Both the position numbers and the translations under genes were made by a program. Below the pieces are notes generated by a model. It was not told the DNA's origin. It worked only from the letters and a program-made list of their open reading frames with translations, and did no database searches. From Methanarcanum sp963640855 (lineage in GTDB: Archaea; Thermoplasmatota; Thermoplasmata; Methanomassiliicoccales; Methanomethylophilaceae), in the NCBI GenBank assembly GCA_963640855.1, contig CAVIAJ010000006.1, positions 1-64,000 of the forward strand: a stretch of 64,000 bases of DNA. Reading direction: 5' to 3'. The stretch's first letter is position 1. Each line of letters opens with the position of its first letter. This document shows, in pieces, positions 1-7,477 of this stretch.

Positions 1-552
1 ACGTATGTGTCCGATGTAGAGGTCGGATGCTTTCTTTCCTTCGGGTACTTCGTATTTTACGGAGAATTTCACGCTGTCGCTGAAGTTGGAAACTTTGGTG
101 TTTCCGACGTTGAGTCCGACGGAGATAACCATATCCGATTCTTTGACTGCCTCTTTGACTGCATCGTTCTTGATATCGGTCGATGTCACCGTTTCAAGAG
201 ATATGTTGAACGCCCCTTCATCGGCAACACTTCCGACTGCGTTCTTCACAACAGATGCGGGAAGACTGACGGATACTCTGCCGTTCTTGATCTCAAGATC
301 AAGTTCGCCGAGGTTCTCGATATCCTTCTTGCTGACTTCGACAATGTTACTTGCAGTCTCAAGCACGGTCTTCTTCGCTCCTTCTTCGAGCTTCGGAATT
401 TCTTTCTGTGCGACGAGAACATCTTCACATACACTGCAGTGGCTTCCGGCGGTACATGTACTCAGATCGGAAGACCGACTGTAGCCCGTACTGTATGCAT
501 GGGACTTCCCAGTGACATAGTAAGTCACGTTTTCCGTGACGGTAAAAATCTC
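1..552 (-). pseudogene. Headless fragment of a cell-surface protein, runs off the window edge
   Basis: The reverse strand stays open from just after the nikR stop to the window edge and reads as convincing protein (about 184 codons). It contains a C-x-V-C cluster of the kind found in repeat-rich surface proteins, then a beta-rich stretch (DLEIKNGRVSVSLPASVV; later VKFSVKYEVPEGKKASDLY) resembling the domain that precedes anchoring modules in extracellular proteins of gut anaerobes. The frame begins directly at the nikR TAA. The only near-5' start is a GTG at 526-528 with no clear ribosome binding site, and there is no signal peptide. I infer an N-terminally truncated gene or a rearrangement or assembly junction. 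The continuation to the left is not visible. Confidence 0.5.
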
Positions 553-936
553 TTACCCTCTTACGAATTTCACATAATCCGCTTTTCCCACAGAATGTAT
601 ATCTTTCATTATCTGCACCAGAGTCTGCGAATCCGTGGAGATAATCATTACCTCAAGACATCTCCTGTTCAGAAGATGCGAATGAAGCTGTGTCTTGATC
701 TGTCCTTCGTATCTGTGGTATATCTTCGACATCCACATATCGTCGTGATCTCCGTGGACTATCACCAACACACCTTCCGCCTGTCCGTTCATGTCCGAGA
801 GTTCTTTCATTTCCGTTTCCGCGGATCTTATCGCGTGTCTTATCGCCTCGCTTCTTCCGCTCAGACTGTAGCATTTCTGTATGTCATCCAATTCTTCGAT
901 ATACTCATCGGGCAGAGATACGCTTATGATTCCCAT
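553..936 (-). CDS. nikR: NikR-family nickel-responsive transcriptional regulator
   Basis: 127 residues, the usual NikR length. Residues 1-45 form a ribbon-helix-helix DNA-binding domain (begins MGIISVSLPDEYIEELD). The rest is the ACT-like nickel-sensing domain. The four square-planar nickel ligands known from E. coli NikR (three His, one Cys) align with His74, His85, His87 and Cys93 here, in the signature LHSHLLNRRCLEV. In the family, Ni(II) binding promotes repression of nickel uptake genes; nickel is needed for coenzyme F430 and hydrogenases in methanogens. The gene is divergent from the ZIP transporter at 1031 across a 94-bp gap with a short inverted repeat, so control of that gap, including autoregulation, is plausible. 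Confidence 0.9.
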   Translation of the reverse strand: MGIISVSLPDEYIEELDDIQKCYSLSGRSEAIRHAIRSAETEMKELSDMNGQAEGVLVIVHGDHDDMWMSKIYHRYEGQIKTQLHSHLLNRRCLEVMIISTDSQTLVQIMKDIHSVGKADYVKFVRG

Positions 937-957
937 GATGTCACCGTTATTAACAAC

Positions 958-975
958 CGATACCTCTCAGTATCG
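958..975. promoter_or_regulatory. Inverted repeat in the nikR/ZIP intergenic region, possible NikR operator
   Basis: Perfect 6-bp arms CGATAC and GTATCG flank the 6-nt spacer CTCTCA. The repeat lies 22 nt from the nikR start and upstream of an AT-rich stretch (996-1007) that fits the TATA box of the divergent ZIP gene. E. coli NikR reads GTATGA and TCATAC half-sites with a longer spacer, so the half-sites are similar but the spacing differs. Operator function is inference. Confidence 0.35.
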
Positions 976-1030
976 AAAGCTAATAACTATCTCCCAATAT
1001 TTTAATAATCATTCCCGATGAAGGCAGAGT

Positions 1031-1825
1031 ATGGAAATTGCAGTGACCTTCCTGATTTACACAGTCATTCTGCTGGCGGTGGCGATGATCGGTGCGTATG
1101 CGCCGTTCATAAGAGAACTGTCCGACAGACAGACCCATCTTCTGGTTGCGCTCAGTGCGGGAATCTTCCTGGGAATTCTGTTCTTCCTGTTACTCCCGGA
1201 AGCTGTAGAAGAATGTACGGAAGGCGGTTACGGTGCCGAAGTCACCTGTATTTCCGCAATGTTCGGATTCCTTGTCATATTAGGCATAGATGTTCTGATT
1301 AAACACATACACGCGGAAGAATGCCATGACGAATGTAACGAAGAATGTCACGAAGACGACCATACGCACAGTATTGCGTCTTTATCCGCATTTATAGGAT
1401 TGTCCGTACATGCTTTTGTCGACGGATTGGTACTCGCATCGACGATGATGGTCGACCCGAATATAGGTGCTCTCGCTCTTGTCGGTATGTGTATCCATAA
1501 ATTCGTCGAACTGTTCTCGCTGTCATCCACGTTCTTACTGACAGATCTCGGTAAAAAGACCGTAATGAAGTATCTCTTCGGTTTCGCATGTATCACTCCA
1601 ATTGCGGCAATGATCTCTTTCATTATCCTGAACGGCGTATCCGTCGACGGAATGGTGGGAATACCTCTCGCGTTTTCCGCAGGAACGTTCATGTATGTTG
1701 CGTTATGCGATATGATTCCCGAAGCGTTCCACAGGAAAACACAGGATTCGAGAGCATTCGTTATGCTTCTAATCGGTATCGCGGTTGCGGCTGCGGTGTT
1801 CCTTTTGATCGGACACGGTCACTGA
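1031..1825 (+). CDS. ZIP family divalent metal transporter
   Basis: 264-residue membrane protein with about eight hydrophobic segments. A long cytoplasmic-type loop at residues 92-114 is packed with His, Cys, Asp and Glu (HAEECHDECNEECHEDDHTH), as in ZIP transporters, and is followed by the helix carrying HAFVDG (His127, Asp131) and a second HKFVE helix that together form the transport metal site of the family. ZIP proteins carry Zn, Fe, Mn or similar ions into the cytoplasm; the substrate cannot be read here, although the neighbouring nikR makes nickel possible. The ATG at 1031 is 24-30 nt after the TATA-like TTTAATA, so a leaderless transcript is likely. A perfect 14-bp hairpin follows the stop. 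Confidence 0.85.
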   Translation: MEIAVTFLIYTVILLAVAMIGAYAPFIRELSDRQTHLLVALSAGIFLGILFFLLLPEAVEECTEGGYGAEVTCISAMFGFLVILGIDVLIKHIHAEECHDECNEECHEDDHTHSIASLSAFIGLSVHAFVDGLVLASTMMVDPNIGALALVGMCIHKFVELFSLSSTFLLTDLGKKTVMKYLFGFACITPIAAMISFIILNGVSVDGMVGIPLAFSAGTFMYVALCDMIPEAFHRKTQDSRAFVMLLIGIAVAAAVFLLIGHGH

Positions 1826-1856
1826 GAGAGGTGTGCGGTCTCCCGCACACCTCTCT
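1825..1856 (+). terminator. Hairpin terminator after the ZIP gene
   Basis: A perfect 14-bp stem (1825-1838 with 1843-1856) closes a TCTC loop and is followed by a T-rich tract (TTCTCTGTGTTAATTTT). It overlaps the ZIP stop codon and precedes the TerC promoter. Confidence 0.75.
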
Positions 1857-1901
1857 TTCTCTGTGTTAATTTTATAACAGTTGAGTCCATACAGCGTCAG
1901 G

Positions 1902-2834
1902 ATGACGGAGAATATCTGGTTCTGGGTAGGATTCCTTGCTCTCATCGCCGTACTGATGGCTTTTGATCTGGGCATATTCAACAAAGGTTCGAAACACATC
2001 GATGCGAAGAAAGCGATGAAGATGACTGCCCTGTGGGTGGGCATTGCTGTTGCATTCGGACTGTTCATCCTGTTCACATTGGGAACCGATAAGGCCGTCG
2101 AATTCTATACGGGATATATCGTCGAAGAATCGATGAGTATCGACAATCTGTTCGTATTCATCCTGATATTTTCATTTTTCAGAATTCCCGACGATTACCA
2201 GCACAAAGCACTCTACTACGGCATCTTCGGTGCTCTGATTTTCCGTGCAATCTTTATTTTCGCCGGTGCCGAACTCATGGAGAGATTCGAGTTCGTAATG
2301 TACATCTTCGGCGTAATCCTTCTTATCGCCGCAATCAAAACAATCTTCAAGAAAGACGACGACGAAGGAGAAAACAAAGTTGCGGTTACGATGTCGAAGA
2401 TTTTCAAGACATCTCCCGAACTTGACGGAGATAAGTTCTTCACGAGAATCGACGGAAAACTGATAATGACTCCGCTCCTGCTGTGTGTCATTGTAATCGA
2501 ACTTTCGGACATCATATTTGCAATAGATTCCGTCCCCGCTGTGTTGGCGATAACTACGGACAGATTCATTGTGTACACATCCAACATCTTCGCGATTATG
2601 GGTCTGAGGTCTCTGTATTTCACAATCAAAGAATCCATGAAATCTCTGAAGTTCCTCAACTACGGTCTCGGAATCATACTTGCATTCGTTGCATTCAAAC
2701 TCCTTGCGGCGAAGTTTATACACATCCCTGTGTTCGCATCGCTGCTTGTAATCATAGGGGTATTGGCTGTAACAGTCATACTGTCGCTGATGTTCAAGGA
2801 CAAAGATCCCGAAACACCGGAATCTCAGGCATGA
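1902..2834 (+). CDS. TerC/Alx family integral membrane protein
   Basis: 310 residues with seven to nine transmembrane helices. The TerC signatures are present: an acidic residue in the first helix region (MAFDLGIFNK), the motif SMSIDNLFVF and a later helix IELSDIIFAIDSVPAVLAI, whose intramembrane Asp residues are thought to bind metal. Family members export Mn(II) or act in tellurite, pH and metal-loading stress. I chose the ATG at 1902 over an in-frame TTG at 1881, because the TATA-like TTAATTTTATAA (1866-1877) sits about 28 nt before it. It lies next to a ZIP importer and NikR, suggesting a metal-homeostasis neighbourhood. The substrate is unknown. Confidence 0.88.
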   Translation: MTENIWFWVGFLALIAVLMAFDLGIFNKGSKHIDAKKAMKMTALWVGIAVAFGLFILFTLGTDKAVEFYTGYIVEESMSIDNLFVFILIFSFFRIPDDYQHKALYYGIFGALIFRAIFIFAGAELMERFEFVMYIFGVILLIAAIKTIFKKDDDEGENKVAVTMSKIFKTSPELDGDKFFTRIDGKLIMTPLLLCVIVIELSDIIFAIDSVPAVLAITTDRFIVYTSNIFAIMGLRSLYFTIKESMKSLKFLNYGLGIILAFVAFKLLAAKFIHIPVFASLLVIIGVLAVTVILSLMFKDKDPETPESQA

Positions 2835-2902
2835 TTCATACGCAGATTAAAATGCAGACACAATCGCAATATTGATATATAGTTCAGTGAACTCACGCAC
2901 TC

Positions 2903-3163
2903 ATGAAATCTTATCCGATCACGCACGATGAGATCGTAGAACTCAAACAGACGATGGGATTCCGTATCAACAGCAAGATCTGGGCGGATTACGCCGAGAA
3001 ACACCAGGACGGATGTACGAGTGTGGAGCTTATCGACTTCGTCAAACAGTGGATGAACCCTCCGTACGAGAAACCTGCGGATCAGCTCGACATCTATCTC
3101 GAGAACATCCTCAAGGAATTCATCAACTTCATACGCCCTGACACAGCAGTCAAGATCGAATGA
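2903..3163 (+). CDS. Small conserved-looking protein of unknown function
   Basis: 86 residues, soluble and rather acidic, with no Cys pair, signal peptide or membrane helix. It looks helical (SVELIDFVKQWMNPP; LENILKEFINFI). I do not recognise a family. Reality is supported by its own TATA-like ATTGATATATAG (2870-2881), an ATG about 22-28 nt downstream, coherent codon use, and a hairpin just after the stop. The gene stands alone between terC and a gene-poor stretch. Confidence 0.6.
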   Translation: MKSYPITHDEIVELKQTMGFRINSKIWADYAEKHQDGCTSVELIDFVKQWMNPPYEKPADQLDIYLENILKEFINFIRPDTAVKIE

Positions 3164-3169
3164 TACAAC

Positions 3170-3189
3170 CGCAGGGTTCAATCCCTGCG
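3170..3189 (+). terminator. Hairpin after the 86-residue gene
   Basis: A 7-bp stem CGCAGGG/CCCTGCG with the loop TTCAAT is followed by TCTTAATTTCTCTTATAATTC. It starts 7 nt after the stop codon and fits an intrinsic terminator. The loop resembles a tRNA T-arm, but there is no tRNA body around it. Confidence 0.6.
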
Positions 3190-3481
3190 TCTTAATTTCT
3201 CTTATAATTCTCTGCACCGAATAAGCATTATATCATAGGCATCCGCCTGCGGAGCCGCGGTTTCCGATAATTTTTCCGGACTGTAATTATTTCCGCAGAT
3301 TGATTCCGTATAATTCCGCGTACGGACTGTCTGTTTTCCGTATGCCGTAACTTCATTCGGCATCCGCATAAGCAACGGTATAAGCTGACAGCTTCCGCCT
3401 ACAGACGTAAATAATAAAAAGTGAAGGATACGAACCTATTCATCGATCCGTTCCTTCAATCGATCGACCGTGAGGTAACAA
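3190..3481. other. Gene-poor intergenic stretch
   Basis: No convincing reading frame, tRNA or strong hairpin was seen. There are scattered TATA-like strings (for example CATTATATCAT near 3210), two copies of GCATCCGC (near 3240 and 3360) and a weak AAGCT-GAC-AGCTT hairpin. A small RNA cannot be excluded but nothing in the sequence demonstrates one. Confidence 0.4.
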
Positions 3482-3685
3482 TCAGTTTTTGGACCAGACG
3501 TTACCTGAGTGACTGCGTGTTTCAGCAATTCTTACGAGTCCCCTGAGGCGGAGACCTTTCAGTATACCGCTGACCTCCCTGGCATCCATTCCGAGGGAGT
3601 CGCATATGTCCCTTGCAGTACATTTTCCGTTGTCATCGATGACACTCAGAACCTGCTTCATCTTTTCAGATCTTGCTGCGGCCAT
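3482..3685 (-). CDS. Small winged-helix DNA-binding protein
   Basis: 67 residues from the ATG at 3683-3685; a GTG at 3692-3694 would add three. The sequence fits one winged-helix domain: helix MKQVLSVIDDNGKCTARDIC, recognition segment SLGMDAREVSGILKGLRLRGLVR and a C-terminal wing ending GNVWSKN. It resembles the small MarR- or ArsR-like stand-alone regulators common in methanogens. No effector domain is present. It faces away from the pncB gene that follows, and its target cannot be inferred. Confidence 0.7.
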   Translation of the reverse strand: MAAARSEKMKQVLSVIDDNGKCTARDICDSLGMDAREVSGILKGLRLRGLVRIAETRSHSGNVWSKN

Positions 3686-3761
3686 TTGAACCACTTATGA
3701 TTATCATTATCCGACACAGTATTTGAACATTACCGTATTTCGTAAAATAAACGCGATATAA

Positions 3762-5207
3762 TTAACTGCGTCTTTTGTTGTGAAGCATATCGTTTCTGAG
3801 ATTCCAAAGCTTCTGAGACAGATCCACATAATATCTGTGAGGATTCGTGAAACGTTTCACCTCATCCCACATCGTATCCATCTGCTCCCTGTGGTATTTT
3901 CTTATCTCATCCAGGGAAGGAAGCTTATACACCTGCTCACCGTTGATTATAACAGGCACCTGAAGTTCTCTTGCGGTGAATTCTCTGACGATTTTAGTCT
4001 TCCAGGTCGCATCGGGATCGAACAGTTCCAAAGGTTCGTTTTCATCGATTGTTTCGTCGTGAAGACAGACCTGATCCGCCAATGCCATGCCGTTTTTATC
4101 GTAAATTCTGTAAACTTTCTTGAATCCGGGTGTCGTGAGTTTACCCATGTTCTCGGAAATCTTGATTTTCGGGATTATGATCCCGTTATCCTCAACGGCA
4201 ACCAACTTGTAGACTCCGTTGAAAACGGGGTCGCTGTGGGATGTGATGAGATTGTCTCCCACACCGAATCCGTCGATTTTGGCACCCTGTTCCAAAAGAT
4301 CGCGGATAAGCCATTCGTCCAAAGCGTTGGAAACAATGATTTTACATTTGAGGCCGGCGTCGTCAAGCATCTTCCTTGCTTTCTTGGTAAGGAACGATAA
4401 ATCTCCGGAATCCAAACGTATTGCACACTTCTCCAATCCGAACTCTCTGAAGACTTTGATTGCATTCGGAATACCGCTGTTCAGTGTATCGTATGTGTCA
4501 ACCAACAGCGTAGCGTTATCGGGATATAACTTACAGAATGCTGCAAACGCCTCATACTCCGAAGGGAACATCTGCACCCATGAGTGGGCCATTGTTCCGC
4601 TTGCGGGAACACCGTACCACTTATCGGATACCGTACATGCGGTACCTCCGCATCCCGCAATATATGCCGCTCTGGCACCTAGCACTGCTGCATCGGTTCC
4701 CTGAGCTCTTCTCGAACCGAATTCCAAAACAACTCTTCCTTCCGCGGCACGTACGATACGGCTCGCTTTGGTTGCAATCAGAGTCTGATGGTTCATCGTA
4801 AGAAGTGCAAAAGTCTCCAGGATCTGAGCCTCGATTGCATTGGCTCTGATCGTAACTATAGGTTCTCCCGGGAATACGGGTGTTCCCTCGGGTATTGCGT
4901 AAACATCCCCTGTGAAACGGAAATTCTTCAGATATTCCAGGAATCTCTCCCCGAAGATTCCTTTTGAATGCATGAATTCTATATCGCTCTCATCGAATCT
5001 CAGTTCCGTAATGTAGCTCACCAACTGTTCCAAACCGGCGGCTACCGCAAAACCTCCTCCGTCGGGTACGTTTCTGAAATAAAGGTCGAAGTAAACGATA
5101 CGGTCCGACAGACCGTTTTCCATGTACCCGTTGCTCATGGTGTATTCGTAGTAATCGCATAGGAGAGGGATGTTCCTGGGATTCATCACCGTGCTTATCC
5201 GTGACAT
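3762..5207 (-). CDS. pncB: Nicotinate phosphoribosyltransferase
   Basis: 481 residues, a normal length for the enzyme that joins nicotinate to PRPP (with ATP) to give nicotinate mononucleotide in NAD salvage. Family features include the N-terminal LCDYYEYTMSNGYMENG segment, the LEFGSRRAQGTDAAVLGARAA core around the phosphate-binding region, and IRLDSGDLSFLTKKARKMLD followed by a DGFGVGDNLITS segment that binds the phosphoribosyl group. I chose the ATG at 5205-5207 because a TATA-like TTTATCT lies about 26 nt before it; a second ATG occurs seven codons further in. NadE lies 300 bp away on the same strand, so the two genes cover the start and end of the salvage route. Confidence 0.92.
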   Translation of the reverse strand: MSRISTVMNPRNIPLLCDYYEYTMSNGYMENGLSDRIVYFDLYFRNVPDGGGFAVAAGLEQLVSYITELRFDESDIEFMHSKGIFGERFLEYLKNFRFTGDVYAIPEGTPVFPGEPIVTIRANAIEAQILETFALLTMNHQTLIATKASRIVRAAEGRVVLEFGSRRAQGTDAAVLGARAAYIAGCGGTACTVSDKWYGVPASGTMAHSWVQMFPSEYEAFAAFCKLYPDNATLLVDTYDTLNSGIPNAIKVFREFGLEKCAIRLDSGDLSFLTKKARKMLDDAGLKCKIIVSNALDEWLIRDLLEQGAKIDGFGVGDNLITSHSDPVFNGVYKLVAVEDNGIIIPKIKISENMGKLTTPGFKKVYRIYDKNGMALADQVCLHDETIDENEPLELFDPDATWKTKIVREFTARELQVPVIINGEQVYKLPSLDEIRKYHREQMDTMWDEVKRFTNPHRYYVDLSQKLWNLRNDMLHNKRRS

Positions 5208-5309
5208 GATATTTAAGAAGGTCGAGATAAAACCGCAGTAAGCCCGTACGGAATCTGGCACATAACTGTCGGACAGAAAGTATACGCTGATTTGTAAAAT
5301 TTGGAGTGA

Positions 5310-5385
5310 TGGTGCTCCTGACGGAATTCGAATCCGTGTCGGAGCCTCGAGAGGGCTCCATGATTGGCCGCTACACCACAGGAGC
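5310..5385 (-). tRNA. tRNA-Glu (anticodon CTC)
   Basis: Acceptor GCTCCTG pairs with CAGGAGC. The anticodon stem GAGCC/GGCTC encloses CTCTCGA, giving CTC. The T-arm reads CGGATTCGAATTCCG. The 3' end continues A-CCA, so CCA appears to be encoded. It lies between pncB and nadE. Confidence 0.92.
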
Positions 5386-5508
5386 GAATAATAGCAAACG
5401 GCAGATTACAACCCCATAAATAAACCTTTCTTGCCGATCGATGACATAGAAGCAGCATACGGCTGCATCCGAACGTTGTTGATATTCTGAATCGTCACAT
5501 TCAGACAT

Positions 5509-6276
5509 TCACATACGGATCGGAGGATTTCTTTTGTGAGATACGGTAGCAACCCTTTTCCTTATCTCCGATACCTTTTCGACGGATACTCCGGTCTCTT
5601 CCGATATGTCTTTGTCATTCATACCGTCCAAACGGCAGAGAATACCGTCGAGTCTGTCATACGAAATACCCATTTCATCTTCATCCGTCTGTCCTTCCCA
5701 CAGTCCCGCCGACGGCGGTTTGGTAATGAATTCCTCAGGTATTCCGATAAGAGATGCCAATTCCCTTACCTGTGTTTTGTAAAGACCGGCTATAGGCATC
5801 GCATCGCATGCGCCGTCTCCGAATTTTGTGAAGTAACCCATCATCATTTCGCTTCTGTTGGAAGTTCCCAATACAATACGGTTTGTTCTGCGTGCGATAT
5901 CGAATAAAACAGCCATTCTGCATCTTGCGGAGAGATTTCCTTTTCCGAGACGGTCGTCATCCTTCAGTCCCAAAGCGGACGACAGTGTACCGACGGAAGA
6001 TGAGATATCAATAATTCTGTGTTCCGTACCCAGAGAAGCACTGAACTCTGACGTACATCTGTAATCGTCCTTCGGAGTGGTTGCCGACGGCATGAACACC
6101 GTTATCACCTTATCCGCACCCAACGCATTCACCGACAATTCCGCCACAACAGCCGAATCGATACCTCCGCTGAGTCCGATGACGACTCCGCTGCATCCTG
6201 CATTCTTTACGGTATTTCCGATAAACATCGTAATTCTGTCTGCATATTCCCTGTCAATCTTCGGAATCTCTTCCAT
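5509..6276 (-). CDS. nadE: NH3-dependent NAD+ synthetase
   Basis: 255 residues from the ATG at 6274-6276. It contains the adenylate-forming PP-loop SGGIDSAVV near the N-terminus, the GTSNRSEMMMGYFTKFGDGACD segment, and PPSAGLWEGQTDEDEMG, all typical of NadE. It amidates nicotinate adenine dinucleotide to NAD+ using ATP and ammonia. The fused glutaminase domain of the long bacterial and eukaryotic form is absent. A nitrilase-superfamily protein, the same superfamily as that missing domain, is encoded divergently 52 bp away. A TATA-like TGTATTTTTA about 25-34 nt before the chosen ATG supports the start; an upstream in-frame ATG at 6295-6297 is less likely. Confidence 0.93.
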   Translation of the reverse strand: MEEIPKIDREYADRITMFIGNTVKNAGCSGVVIGLSGGIDSAVVAELSVNALGADKVITVFMPSATTPKDDYRCTSEFSASLGTEHRIIDISSSVGTLSSALGLKDDDRLGKGNLSARCRMAVLFDIARRTNRIVLGTSNRSEMMMGYFTKFGDGACDAMPIAGLYKTQVRELASLIGIPEEFITKPPSAGLWEGQTDEDEMGISYDRLDGILCRLDGMNDKDISEETGVSVEKVSEIRKRVATVSHKRNPPIRM

Positions 6277-6300
6277 TGTATCTCTGTATAACAGCATCGG

Positions 6301-6313
6301 TAAAAATACATAT
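6301..6313. promoter_or_regulatory. Shared AT-rich core between nadE and the nitrilase gene
   Basis: TAAAAATACATAT is 16-28 nt before the nitrilase ATG. Its complement lies about 25-37 nt before the nadE ATG. One AT-rich core probably serves both directions, giving leaderless or nearly leaderless transcripts and possibly joint control. Confidence 0.5.
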
Positions 6314-6328
6314 GATGATACGGAAGAC

Positions 6329-7090
6329 ATGAAGGTCGCACTCTGTCAGTTCAAACCCGTTGCCGGAGACATCCGTAAAAATACGGAAACGGTAGTTTCC
6401 GCTGCGGAGAATACGGATGCGGATCTTCTTGTATTTCCCGAAATGTTTCTCACCGATTATTCATTCGGAGATTTCGATTCCGTGAACGATCTCGATGAGT
6501 GCATTGATATAATACTCTCATGCACCCGCAGACTGCATAAGGCGGTAATCGTCGGAGGGCCGTATATCTCCGGAGATAAAGTGTACAATTCTTCTTATTT
6601 TATATCAGATGATGTCAGAAGATACGACAAAATCCATCTTCCCGGATTCGGCGTATTCTCCGAAGACAGAATTTTCACCGCAGGCACAAATCCTGTTACC
6701 GCGGAAGTCTGCGGTTTTAAAATCGGACTGATAATCTGTTACGACATCTTCTTCCCGGAACTGATCAAATATTACGCACTGAACGGTGCGGATGCGATTG
6801 TATGTATTTCCGCATCCCCGACAACATCCGAAAAAGCGTTTCGGCACGTGGTATCGGCAAGATGCGTGGAATCCACTGTTTACATGATATTCGTGAACAA
6901 CATCGGAGACTATGCGGATCTAAAATTCTTCGGTAAAAGCAGATGCATCACGCCGTACGGAGATACGGTTGCAATCTCCGGCGGAGATGCTTCCGTTGTC
7001 ACTGCGGACATAGAACATGATGTCATAGAAGCCTCAAGAAGGGACAGACCTACTCTGAAAGACACCCGTATGCACATCGGAATGCCGTGA
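6329..7090 (+). CDS. Carbon-nitrogen hydrolase (nitrilase superfamily)
   Basis: 254 residues covering one complete CN-hydrolase domain. The catalytic Glu-Lys-Cys triad is visible: Glu38 in LLVFPEMF, Lys101 in YDKIHLPGFG and Cys137 in LIICYDIFFPE. The family cleaves amide or nitrile C-N bonds in small molecules; the substrate cannot be fixed by motif. The divergent arrangement with nadE over a shared AT-rich core suggests a role in NAD metabolism, for example as a stand-alone glutaminase feeding ammonia to NadE. That is inference; omega-amidase or N-carbamoyl hydrolase activity is equally possible. tRNA-Ser follows 46 bp after the stop. Confidence 0.85.
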   Translation: MKVALCQFKPVAGDIRKNTETVVSAAENTDADLLVFPEMFLTDYSFGDFDSVNDLDECIDIILSCTRRLHKAVIVGGPYISGDKVYNSSYFISDDVRRYDKIHLPGFGVFSEDRIFTAGTNPVTAEVCGFKIGLIICYDIFFPELIKYYALNGADAIVCISASPTTSEKAFRHVVSARCVESTVYMIFVNNIGDYADLKFFGKSRCITPYGDTVAISGGDASVVTADIEHDVIEASRRDRPTLKDTRMHIGMP

Positions 7091-7136
7091 TCCGAACAAA
7101 AGTCTTTTAATATAGTATCCAATTGTCCGATTCGCA

Positions 7137-7219
7137 GCCGAGATGGCCCAGCCCGGTAAGGCGCGAGCCTGGAAAGTTCGTGGTGAATCACCTCGGGAGT
7201 TCAAATCTCCCTCTCGGCG
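7137..7219 (+). tRNA. tRNA-Ser (anticodon GGA)
   Basis: Acceptor GCCGAGA/TCTCGGC with discriminator G. The anticodon stem CGAGC/GTTCG encloses CTGGAAA, giving GGA. A long variable arm (GGTGAATCACC) marks a class II tRNA. The T-arm is GGGAG-TTCAAAT-CTCCC. CCA is not encoded. A TATA-like TTTAATATAGTA lies about 25 nt upstream. Confidence 0.93.
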
Positions 7220-7360
7220 CTTTCTCTTACATTTACTGCAGTATTGCGGCACATTGACGTTTTACTCTCTTATTCGGACATTCCGCAGACGGAATTTCCG
7301 CGTGAAATCAATGATGTGATTCAATCCGAAAAACAGGTTGTTTTTATCAAAATAATACAT

Positions 7361-7434
7361 TTGTGGTATAACTTTTACTCATTTTTTGAACTTGTGGCAT
7401 CAAATCTATATAAAGTTTACCATTGTGGTATAAC
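7361..7434 (+). promoter_or_regulatory. Three direct repeats at exact 31-bp spacing before the hydantoinase gene
   Basis: TTGTGGTATAAC occurs at 7361-7372 and 7423-7434, with the variant TTGTGGCATCAA at 7392-7403. Start-to-start spacing is exactly 31 bp each time, close to three turns of B-DNA, so all three face the same side of the helix. A strong TATA-like TCTATATAAAG (7406-7416) sits between the second and third copies, and a second candidate (CTATAAGTA, 7448-7456) lies 22-30 nt before the ATG. The arrangement fits a cooperative regulator or activator site. No protein is assigned. Confidence 0.6.
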
Positions 7435-7477
7435 ACTCGATGAAAGACTATAAGTATCGAAAATAACATTCGAAATC

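Noticed and set aside
466..480. AGATCGGAAGA resembling the start of an Illumina adapter
   Set aside because: Only 11 bases match, the next base differs, and the stretch is in frame with plausible protein on the minus strand. Read evidence would be needed to call an artefact.
7..1005. A 332-codon open frame on the plus strand
   Set aside because: It is the antisense shadow of nikR and of the surface-protein fragment; the reverse-strand product has clear NikR motifs.
3170..3189. tRNA T-arm-like hairpin (GGGTTCAATCCC)
   Set aside because: No acceptor, D-arm or anticodon arm fits around it; upstream is the end of a coding region. It is treated as a terminator.
7244..7453. Open frame of 69 codons upstream of the hydantoinase gene
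   Set aside because: It runs through the TATA element and the phased repeats, has no ribosome binding site and unnatural composition.
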